From RGIG2041 sp045537695 (GTDB taxonomy: Bacteria; Bacillota; Clostridia; UBA1381; UMGS1253): a stretch of 13,040 nucleotides of DNA. Of the stretch, positions 1 through 6,556 are shown one piece after another. The stretch is taken from positions 1-13,040 of the forward strand of contig JAZSQB010000012.1 of the NCBI GenBank assembly GCA_045537695.1. Direction: 5' to 3'. Position 1 is the first letter of the stretch; the number at the start of each line of letters is the position of its first letter. Position numbers and translations under genes: made by a program. The notes under the pieces were generated by a model that was not told the DNA's origin, did no database searches, and saw only the letters and a list, made by a program, of their open reading frames with translations.

Positions 1-532
1 CAACAGACGGATCGTTTACCTGTATCGGCAAGTCATGTGCCACATTGTGACAGAAGGTAGCTATTACGCTGTTATAATTCGGCCTGCACCACTTGCCGAA
101 CAAATTCGGAAAACGGTATACCAGCACCTGCGCACCCGTGCACTTTCCGTATTCAAAAACGAGGTCTTCTCCCGCCTTCTTACTTCTGCCGTACGGATTG
201 TCCAATGCCGCCTGGATCGAAGATGAAATCATAACCGGACAAGCGTTATTATATTTTTCAAGTGTTTCCAAAAGCGTGGAGGTAAAACCGAAATTACCTT
301 CCATAAACTCTGCTTCATTCTGCGGACGGTTTACACCTGCAAGATGGAATACAAAATCCGCATCCTTACAGTAACCCTCAAGCAAACTCGGCTCTGTATC
401 CACATCATATTCAAAGATTTCCAAATCACAGCCGAGCCCTGTCGTCTTATCCTTGCCGTCTCGAATATTTGCAAGCGACGCCACAAGATTTTTGCCGACA
501 AACCCTTTTGCTCCGGTCACCAAAATCTTCAT
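1..532 (-). CDS. capF: CapF-type UDP-sugar reductase of the UDP-L-FucNAc pathway (N-terminal half, cut by left edge)
   Basis: This gene starts at ATG 532 and runs off the left edge, so 177 codons are visible. The N-terminus is a Rossmann fold with the nucleotide-binding motif GAKGFVG at residues 7-13. It is followed by FHLAGVNRP at 62-70, a serine run at 103-105 and DNPYGRSK at 111-118, which supplies the SDR pair Y114/K118. The stretches RFPNLFGKWCRPNYNS (140-155) and VIATFC are hallmarks of Staphylococcus aureus CapF and its equivalents WbjC and FnlB. That family reduces the keto-hexulose made by CapE, using NADPH, in the cytoplasm. The full family protein is about 370 residues and ends in a cupin domain, so roughly the second half lies outside. 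The start follows a GGGAGAGG-type site about 7 bases upstream, and the gap to the preceding GT2 stop is 15 bases. Identity is confident; completeness cannot be judged. Confidence 0.93.
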   Translation of the reverse strand, partial: MKILVTGAKGFVGKNLVASLANIRDGKDKTTGLGCDLEIFEYDVDTEPSLLEGYCKDADFVFHLAGVNRPQNEAEFMEGNFGFTSTLLETLEKYNNACPVMISSSIQAALDNPYGRSKKAGEDLVFEYGKCTGAQVLVYRFPNLFGKWCRPNYNSVIATFCHNVAHDLPIQVNDPSV

Positions 533-547
533 TTATAAACCTCTCCC

Positions 548-1585
548 TCATTTTTTAACCTTTTGTAATGCTTTATATATCTTACACATCATCAAGTAGT
601 ACCATTTAAACGGAAATAGAAACTTAAAATAATTGATAATCGTTCCATTTCTATTATTTTTGACATGCTTTAAGGTGAACCATAATAACGGGTAGGGATA
701 TAACCCATCGTTTTGAAGCTTATTTAGCAACACCTTAGACTGAACATTTTCCATTCTCATTGCATCAAACAATACATTCGAAACAGACATTGCTGTTCGC
801 TTTGTAATCTCGTTAAAAATCTTTCTATCAACAACTTGCTGCATTTTTTTATATTCTTCAGCCAATATAAGCATAGACTCCATATGCACAGCTAAGCTTT
901 GTTTATTTTTAGTCCTCATTGCAGAGCCCTCGCGCATTCGATAAAAATATATTTTATTTTCGGTTTTTATCCACTCTTTTTCTCCAAAAAAATTCATATA
1001 TTTACACATAAAAAGTGTATCTTCCGCATACTTAATACGTTCATTAAATAGAATGCCGTTATCTTTTATAATGCCACTATCATAAATCCAACTGCAAACA
1101 TTCGGTGTTGTATAACGATGATGATTTACTTTGTATTCAATCTGCGACGTTTTCGGTATCAGCTCATCAGCGGAAACAAACCGTTGCATGCCAAAATTCA
1201 ACGTAGATACATGTTCTTTTTGCATGATTGCTAAAAGCGATGCTAGACTACCGGGTTGCAACGCATCGTCAGAATCACAAAACATTAAATGCGCGCCACA
1301 CGAACTTCTAATACCCGCATTTCGCGCCGCCGAAACACCGGAATTTTTCTGCATGATAACTCTAATATTAAAATGTTCTTTTTCATATTTTCTCAGAATA
1401 CTTAAGCTATTATCCGTTGATCCGTCATCAACGCATACAATTTCATATTCCTCATCAGAAAGTCCTTGATTCAGCAACGAGTCAAGGCACTCACTTAAGT
1501 ACTTTTCAACATTATACACCGGTACAACAACAGAGAGCTTTACCCGCCTCCCGTTTTTACCAATCATTTCCATTTTATCAAGCAT
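548..1585 (-). CDS. Family 2 glycosyltransferase (GT-A fold)
   Basis: A 345-residue GT2 transferase that adds one sugar to the lipid-linked repeat unit at the cytoplasmic membrane face. After a short basic N-terminal extension the core begins LSVVVPVYNVEKYL (residues 17-30). DDGS lies at 53-56, the metal-binding DSDD at 104-107 within MFCDSDDAL, and a probable catalytic-base motif AEDTLF at 187-192. Donor and acceptor cannot be read from the sequence. The start is ATG 1585, directly after the capE stop (TAAATG), with its GGGAGG site inside the end of capE, so translation is probably coupled. The gene is clearly more AT-rich than its neighbours: 13 of 60 bases are G or C at 601-660. It sits between capE and capF, which are usually adjacent, so it may be a separately acquired cassette. 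Confidence 0.93.
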   Translation of the reverse strand: MLDKMEMIGKNGRRVKLSVVVPVYNVEKYLSECLDSLLNQGLSDEEYEIVCVDDGSTDNSLSILRKYEKEHFNIRVIMQKNSGVSAARNAGIRSSCGAHLMFCDSDDALQPGSLASLLAIMQKEHVSTLNFGMQRFVSADELIPKTSQIEYKVNHHRYTTPNVCSWIYDSGIIKDNGILFNERIKYAEDTLFMCKYMNFFGEKEWIKTENKIYFYRMREGSAMRTKNKQSLAVHMESMLILAEEYKKMQQVVDRKIFNEITKRTAMSVSNVLFDAMRMENVQSKVLLNKLQNDGLYPYPLLWFTLKHVKNNRNGTIINYFKFLFPFKWYYLMMCKIYKALQKVKK

Positions 1586-2626
1586 TTATTTTTCCTCCCA
1601 AGCAGCAACCTCATCGCGGATATATTGTAAACTCAGCAGCTTTTCTTTCACTTCTTCCACAGTTAAAAGCGCTGTATTATTTGAATTAAACTCTGTCAGC
1701 GGATTGCGCTCTACATCGCCCGTTTTAAAATACTTATCGTAATTGAGGTCTCGTTTGTCCGCCGGCACGCGGTAGAAATCGCCCATATCGATTGCGCCTG
1801 CACATTCCTCATTCGTAAGCAGTGTTTCGTAGATTTTCTCGCCGTGTCGAATGCCAATAACCTTAATCTCATTATCTGCACGGAACAGTTCCTTAACTGC
1901 CTGTGCAAGCACACCGATGGTGCAAGCCGGCGCTTTCTGCACCATAATGTCACCACTCGATGCGTTTGCAAATGCAAACAAAACAAGCTCAACTGCTTCT
2001 TCCAGGCTCATAATAAAGCGTGTCATGTTCGGCTCGGTTACCGTAAGCGGCTGCCCCGCCTTAATCTGATCGATAAACAGCGGAATTACACTGCCGCGCG
2101 AACACATAACATTGCCGTAGCGCGTGCAACAAATCAGCGTCTTCCTTGGGTCGACCGTTCTCGACTTTGCCACAACGACCTTTTCCATCATAGCTTTGCT
2201 CGTACCCATCGCATTTACCGGGTACGCCGCCTTATCTGTCGAAAGACAAATCACCTTGCTTACACCGGCATCAATTGCGGCATTTAATACATTGTCCGTA
2301 CCGAGCACATTTGTCTTTACCGCCTCAACCGGAAAAAACTCACACGACGGCACCTGCTTAAGGGCTGCCGCATGGAAAATATAATCCACGCCGTGCATTG
2401 CGTTTTTCACGCTTGCCAAGTCGCGCACATCACCGATATAGAACTTAATCTTGCTGCTCGCCTCCGGATATTTCACCTGATACTCGTGGCGCATATCGTC
2501 CTGCTTTTTCTCGTCACGCGAGAAAATACGGATTTCACCGATATCCGTATCCAAAAAGCGGTTTAATACCGCATTACCGAACGACCCCGTGCCGCCGGTG
2601 ATTAGTAAGGTTTTGTTTTTAAACAT
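1586..2626 (-). CDS. capE: CapE-type UDP-GlcNAc 4,6-dehydratase / 5-epimerase
   Basis: A 346-residue cytoplasmic SDR enzyme closely resembling S. aureus CapE (also FnlA and WbjB). That family converts UDP-GlcNAc to a UDP-4-keto-6-deoxy-L-hexose, the first step towards UDP-N-acetyl-L-fucosamine. Visible hallmarks are the NAD(P) motif GGTGSFGNAV (residues 11-20), FSRDEKKQDD (35-44), GDVRD (65-69), HAAALKQVPSCEFFPVEAV (85-103), STDKAAYPVNAMG (129-141) and IRHGEK (259-264). The usual YxxxK catalytic tyrosine is methionine here (M140, K144), which is normal for this subfamily. Length fits the family (about 342). The start ATG 2626 follows AAGGGGAG about 7 bases upstream, overlapping the stop of the previous gene. 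GC is higher than in the glycosyltransferase genes (31 of 60 bases at 2101-2160). The dinucleotide C166-C167 replaces what I recall as CG in S. aureus CapE. Confidence 0.95.
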   Translation of the reverse strand: MFKNKTLLITGGTGSFGNAVLNRFLDTDIGEIRIFSRDEKKQDDMRHEYQVKYPEASSKIKFYIGDVRDLASVKNAMHGVDYIFHAAALKQVPSCEFFPVEAVKTNVLGTDNVLNAAIDAGVSKVICLSTDKAAYPVNAMGTSKAMMEKVVVAKSRTVDPRKTLICCTRYGNVMCSRGSVIPLFIDQIKAGQPLTVTEPNMTRFIMSLEEAVELVLFAFANASSGDIMVQKAPACTIGVLAQAVKELFRADNEIKVIGIRHGEKIYETLLTNEECAGAIDMGDFYRVPADKRDLNYDKYFKTGDVERNPLTEFNSNNTALLTVEEVKEKLLSLQYIRDEVAAWEEK

Positions 2627-2638
2627 TTTTTTCTCCCC

Positions 2639-3784
2639 TTATTTCAACAATAATTTATTTAACGTTTCCAAAAAATCCACATCTAACCTTTTGATAAACT
2701 CCGTCGAACAGTACTTCGATTTCAAAGGTATACCTTGAATCGTCTTCGCAACACATGTACTGTCTGCCGTCGGATAAAAAGTAATATATTCCTTCAGTTT
2801 TGATTTCGTCAAACATGGAATTTCCTGTGCAACAATCCGCAAATTATTACCAAGATAAACCAACAATTTAGACGGAAAAGTATGATCAGCAGACTCCATA
2901 TTTTCCGCATCATATTTATGAGTGCTCAATGCAATATGACAACTTTGCAATGCTGTATAATATTCCTCGCCTTGAAGCATCCCCAAAAACCTTACGCATT
3001 CATAACCTTTTTTTGCATTCATATCCTGAATCTGTTGTTTTAATTTTTCCACTTCAGCCTCACTGCCGAATCCCATCACATCCAAGCGATACTTCGCATC
3101 CAAATGCTGCATGATTTCCACCGCCATAAACGCTGCCCCACGATAACTCTCAATAACGCCTGCATAAACCAGCCTTATGTATTCGTCATCCGGTTGGGCC
3201 AAATTCGGATACACACTATAATTTCCATAGGACACAATTTTTCTTTTTTCTGCTGGCAGTTTTTTTGCTAAAATATCGTTGACACACAAATAGCTTTCGG
3301 CATATTTAAAGAAATCCCATTCATAGGTTTTGAAGCTCTTCGCACCTTCCGTAACAGAGGAATACACATCTTCAATTTCCAAGACAAATTTCTTTCCTAA
3401 ATATTTTTTTGCGAATTTCAGCACAGGCGCATAAAACAGCGAATGATACACCAAAAGCACATCCTGTTTTTTTACACAAAATAATATATACAAGAGTAGC
3501 TGAAACCGCAACCACACCACATTCAATTTCCGAAACAATGCACCCTTGATACCAAAACTTGAAAAATAACGTAGCGTTCGCTGTTCAGACAATTTTACTC
3601 GTCCACCACCGAATATACGACCTTTTAAAGCAGACGCTGCACTCACCAAGCGCACCCGCGCACCAAGCTGCTCCAACTTGCTCGCCACATATTCAATTTT
3701 ACTAAAGCAAGAGGGAAACAGAGTTAGCTTTTTTCTCTGCGCCTCAGCAACATAATAACCGAGATAATGCACTGTTTTACTCAT
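2639..3784 (-). CDS. GT-B fold glycosyltransferase, GT4-like
   Basis: A 381-residue putative glycosyltransferase of the two-Rossmann-domain type. The N-terminal acceptor domain starts SKTVHYLGYYV and has a hydrophobic stretch at about 93-104 that may lie against the membrane. The donor domain starts near RLVYAGVIESYRGA (204-217), followed by LDVMGFGS (234-241), VRFLGML (264-270) and HTFPSKLLVYLGNNL (301-315), the usual sugar-nucleotide-binding region. A standard E-x7-E pair is not obvious, so it is a divergent member and its substrate cannot be assigned. I chose ATG 3784 rather than the ATG four codons upstream (3796), because the extended site GGGTGAT lies just before the inner ATG while the outer ATG has nothing comparable. 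It ends 12 bases before capE and begins 13 bases after the wzx stop. Confidence 0.85.
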   Translation of the reverse strand: MSKTVHYLGYYVAEAQRKKLTLFPSCFSKIEYVASKLEQLGARVRLVSAASALKGRIFGGGRVKLSEQRTLRYFSSFGIKGALFRKLNVVWLRFQLLLYILFCVKKQDVLLVYHSLFYAPVLKFAKKYLGKKFVLEIEDVYSSVTEGAKSFKTYEWDFFKYAESYLCVNDILAKKLPAEKRKIVSYGNYSVYPNLAQPDDEYIRLVYAGVIESYRGAAFMAVEIMQHLDAKYRLDVMGFGSEAEVEKLKQQIQDMNAKKGYECVRFLGMLQGEEYYTALQSCHIALSTHKYDAENMESADHTFPSKLLVYLGNNLRIVAQEIPCLTKSKLKEYITFYPTADSTCVAKTIQGIPLKSKYCSTEFIKRLDVDFLETLNKLLLK

Positions 3785-3787
3785 AAA

Positions 3788-3794
3788 ATCACCC
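3788..3794 (-). promoter_or_regulatory. Ribosome binding site deciding the start at 3784
   Basis: In the sense direction the sequence is GGGTGAT followed by TTT and ATG. GGTGAT matches the 3' side of the extended anti-Shine-Dalgarno complement (GGAGGTGATC). The short spacing is expected because this pairing block lies nearer the start than a GGAGG core would. It overlaps the outer ATG at 3796, which itself has only a weak AAGAAA upstream. Confidence 0.6.
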
Positions 3795-3797
3795 ATA

Positions 3798-5336
3798 TTA
3801 TTTCTTAATCAGCTTATTTCTAATTTTTTCCAATGCCCCTGTAAACAATTCTTTTTCACCGGCATTCATATACATAAACCATATCGCTACGATATACACA
3901 ACGCCTGCGACACATGCCTTAAGCACAAAATGCAACAGATTCGGGCTCGGGATATATCGTTGAAGTACAAAACCAACTACCATACAAATCAAGCCCGGTA
4001 TAATCATCTTAGACTGGCAATTTTTATAAAGCTCCCACATATCCAAATGCATTACTCGAGTATAGATAAAATGCATACCGATAATTTGCGCAAACACCGT
4101 TCCCACGAAGATTGCAACACCTGCACCAAGTGCATGCAATCGCGGAACCAATATCACGGACAGCGCAACGCTGATAACCGCATTAAGGATATACATAAAC
4201 GAACGCGCTTTAAGCTTATTTTCCGCCCAAGTCAACGTAGATGCAATATCCTGTGTGCGTAGCACCAAAGAAGGCAATATCATCAAGAGTGCTACATAAT
4301 AAGCACTTTGATAATTTTCCGGTAACCAAAGATCGATAAACTCATAGCCCATTGAAACAAAAATAAATACAATTGCACCAATGATAATCATCTGCACACG
4401 ACCGACACGCACCATGAGCGCGTTAATTTTTGTTCGGTCTGCGCCGTCAGTGGCAACCAGCCTGGAAACCTTCGGCAAAAACAAGCTGTTCAAGGCATTT
4501 GCAAAAGTCCAGATATAACCTTCAATCGTATTGCCTGCCGCAAAAATTGACACTGCCACAGTCCCTGAAAGTGCACCGATTAAGGTCGGTTCAATATTAA
4601 ATATAAATCGTTCTGCAATGGTTATCACTAACACCCATGCGGAAAAAGAGAATATCTCTTTAATCAACGCCTTATCAAAGCATTTCCACGCAATGTGTAT
4701 ATGAATCGATTTTTTCAAATAGACAAATCGGACAATATGCATAAACAAATGCACCAACACATTGACCAGCACCAATGCATACAAGCCTTGCCCCATCGAT
4801 AGGGCAATCACCATACAGACAACAATAAGCACCTTGCTTGAAAGGTCACAAATTTTCTGCGCAAAAAACCGCTCGTATGCAATTAAAATACCGGAAAAGG
4901 TGCTGCACGGAAACGAAATCAGCGTAAATGCACCCATAACCAAAAAGATAATTCGAAACTTTTCAATCTCAACCGGCGTAAACTTCCAGAAAATTTGCTC
5001 AATCAAGCTAAAAACGACAATAACACAAATTAAAAAGATTACATCAAGCGCCAGATAAATTTTATAAACTACCCCCAGCAAGCGCTCCACAGCTGCTTCA
5101 TTTTTCTCAGCTCGATATTTTGCAATAAAACGACTGATTGCACTTCCAAGACCTAAATCAATCGTAAAATACGAAAGAAATGCAACCGCTGTGCTATACA
5201 GGCCATAGTCCGACTGCCCGATATGTTTAAGCATCCATGGTGTATAGAGCAGTCCCGACAGAATGTTAAATGCAATCGCTATATAGGAAATAATTGCTCC
5301 AATTTTTACTTGTTTTGAAGAATCTATTGTTCTCAT
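3798..5336 (-). CDS. wzx: Wzx-type polysaccharide repeat-unit flippase
   Basis: A 512-residue polytopic membrane protein of the polysaccharide biosynthesis/MOP flippase family, which moves undecaprenyl-diphosphate-linked repeat units across the cytoplasmic membrane. Clear hydrophobic helices occur at about 12-35, 45-65, 89-112, 128-154, 168-204, 228-247, 252-272, 314-333, 343-360, 380-398, 402-425, 443-460 and 470-490, giving 12-14 segments. The family signature at the start of helix 2 is visible: GQSDYGLYSTAVAF (40-53), DLGLGSAISRF (60-70) and a following KYRAEKN loop. The C-terminus is a short basic cytoplasmic tail. The start ATG 5336 follows AGAGGG with a five-base gap. The gene is AT-rich (20 of 60 bases G or C at 4681-4740). 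It lies directly after the 64-residue remnant and before a GT-B transferase, the usual position among assembly genes. Confidence 0.95.
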   Translation of the reverse strand: MRTIDSSKQVKIGAIISYIAIAFNILSGLLYTPWMLKHIGQSDYGLYSTAVAFLSYFTIDLGLGSAISRFIAKYRAEKNEAAVERLLGVVYKIYLALDVIFLICVIVVFSLIEQIFWKFTPVEIEKFRIIFLVMGAFTLISFPCSTFSGILIAYERFFAQKICDLSSKVLIVVCMVIALSMGQGLYALVLVNVLVHLFMHIVRFVYLKKSIHIHIAWKCFDKALIKEIFSFSAWVLVITIAERFIFNIEPTLIGALSGTVAVSIFAAGNTIEGYIWTFANALNSLFLPKVSRLVATDGADRTKINALMVRVGRVQMIIIGAIVFIFVSMGYEFIDLWLPENYQSAYYVALLMILPSLVLRTQDIASTLTWAENKLKARSFMYILNAVISVALSVILVPRLHALGAGVAIFVGTVFAQIIGMHFIYTRVMHLDMWELYKNCQSKMIIPGLICMVVGFVLQRYIPSPNLLHFVLKACVAGVVYIVAIWFMYMNAGEKELFTGALEKIRNKLIKK

Positions 5337-5354
5337 TTAACCCTCTCAGCTCTC

Positions 5355-5549
5355 TCAAATCTTAAACAAACGTTTTTTTATCGCTCGGAAATACAGCACA
5401 AGTTTGCTTGGCAAAATTCTCTTCAAATCATACTTTGAAAGCATAATTGAAAAATCCCTTTTCTCCAGATCCTTAAAAAATTGTTTTCTGCGCTGAGGCT
5501 TAGTGTATTCACCGCAGCCAACACATACTTTCGAATTACATATCTTCAT
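5355..5549 (-). pseudogene. Probable remnant of an F420-hydrogenase-beta-like iron-sulfur oxidoreductase (64 residues)
   Basis: A small open frame fills the 228-base space between two confident genes. Residues 1-13 carry a cysteine cluster (C4, C9, C12 in KVCVGCG) like the start of the first 4Fe-4S motif in the Coenzyme F420 hydrogenase/dehydrogenase beta-like proteins of polysaccharide loci. From about residue 18 the sequence changes to QRRKQFFKDL and then LSKYDLKRIL with a basic end, which resembles the extreme C-terminus of the same family. A full protein would be several hundred residues, so the middle appears to have been lost in frame. The neighbouring pyruvyl transferase family gene is a frequent partner of that family, which supports the idea. 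A GGA lies close upstream of ATG 5549, so it could still be translated. Alternatives are an unrelated small basic protein or a chance frame. The family assignment is inferred from short motifs. Confidence 0.55.
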
Positions 5550-5564
5550 AATTTTCCATTCAAT

Positions 5565-6545
5565 TCAACGAAACAGTTTTTTCTTGATTGTATCAAACGT
5601 TCGCTTAACACCCGAATAACGTAACAATCTATATACCTTTCCAAACACAGAAAAAACAGTTTTCTTCGTTGCCGCCTTAAGCTGCGCATCGAAAGATTTA
5701 TCAACCAAAATATATGGCGGATGCACAAGCGGAAATTCTACCTCATAACGTTTTTTATGAAACAGATTTCGTATGCTTTTCGGTAAATGATTCAAATCAG
5801 CTGCAGCATGCGTACCTTCGCAGCCAACACCAATATTTGTAATCATATTTTTAGTCGGCACAATATTGATTCGGTTATACAATCGCCTGGAAACACCCAA
5901 TATAGATTCATAATGCGCTCTCCCTGTCGCTTTATGCCTCTTGCACAATGCAATAAATGCATCAAATTCTTTTTTGTCTGCGCACCTTTCACGCACTCGA
6001 GCCATTGCATAAGGGTCATCTAAAAATTTATACTCAGCATCAAAGGTGTCAATCACTCGCTTCCAGGATGCCCAGCCCCAAATCGAACCGGTTTCTGCAA
6101 AGAAATAACTGTACGGACATTCTGTTACATCATTGTTATTCATACCGCAAATCATATGAATACGTGTGTCATCCTTGTATTTTTCCAAAAGCTCTTTGCA
6201 GAACGGAAAAAAGCTCTGCGACGGCACGTCATCATCTTCTAAGATAATACCATATTCTTCCGTTTCAAACATCCATTTCTGTGCAATATACTCAGACGGA
6301 TCGCAGCCAAAATTCTTTTCCTGATACAGTCGGTGTACTTCGCACTCCCAATCGATATCCTCGGCAATGGCTCTGCATCTTTCAATACCTGCCACATCAT
6401 CCGGCCTGTTCGCTCTTGCACCATCCTGATACAAATACAACTTGCTTGGTCGTGCCAACTTCACCTGCTCAAACACCTTGCCAAACTGTACATCCCGATT
6501 GAAAAAAATTAACAATACCGCAATATCTATTTTACTTTTATGCAT
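5565..6545 (-). CDS. HlpA-like / GNT-I-like GT-A glycosyltransferase
   Basis: A 326-residue putative glycosyltransferase of the group often annotated as haemolytic protein HlpA-like, distantly related to eukaryotic GNT-I transferases. Family features are in order: ILLIFFNR-type start (LLIFFNR at 11-17), the nucleotide-site motif YQDGAR (39-44), KNFGCDP (77-83), GIILEDDDVPS (99-109) with the metal-binding acidic cluster E103-D106, and GSIWGWASWKR (153-163). It probably works at the cytoplasmic membrane face; donor and acceptor are unknown. I chose ATG 6545 over the GTG at 6554, which abuts the upstream TAG and has no well-spaced ribosome site, because AGGTGA precedes the ATG by five bases. The upstream pyruvyl transferase stop overlaps this ribosome site, suggesting coupled translation. 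The gene ends 15 bases before the remnant. Confidence 0.88.
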   Translation of the reverse strand: MHKSKIDIAVLLIFFNRDVQFGKVFEQVKLARPSKLYLYQDGARANRPDDVAGIERCRAIAEDIDWECEVHRLYQEKNFGCDPSEYIAQKWMFETEEYGIILEDDDVPSQSFFPFCKELLEKYKDDTRIHMICGMNNNDVTECPYSYFFAETGSIWGWASWKRVIDTFDAEYKFLDDPYAMARVRERCADKKEFDAFIALCKRHKATGRAHYESILGVSRRLYNRINIVPTKNMITNIGVGCEGTHAAADLNHLPKSIRNLFHKKRYEVEFPLVHPPYILVDKSFDAQLKAATKKTVFSVFGKVYRLLRYSGVKRTFDTIKKKLFR

Positions 6546-6550
6546 TACCT

Positions 6551-6556
6551 TCACCT
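6551..6556 (-). promoter_or_regulatory. Ribosome binding site deciding the start at 6545
   Basis: The sense sequence is AGGTGA, five bases before ATG 6545. Its first two bases are part of the TAG stop of the pyruvyl transferase gene, so ribosomes finishing that gene are placed at this site. It argues against the GTG at 6554, which lies inside the site. Confidence 0.65.

Noticed and set aside
93..374. 93-codon plus-strand open frame near the left edge, with others at 35-226 and 344-538
   Set aside because: All are antisense to capF, whose conserved motifs run through the same bases on the minus strand.
1844..2287. 147-codon open frame on the plus strand
   Set aside because: It lies wholly antisense to capE, whose protein is recognisable from end to end. 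The translation is rich in R, H, N and C and has no family-like motif.
6546..6554. GTG start for the HlpA-like gene at 6554
   Set aside because: It directly follows the upstream stop with only GGA three bases before it, whereas ATG 6545 has AGGTGA five bases upstream.
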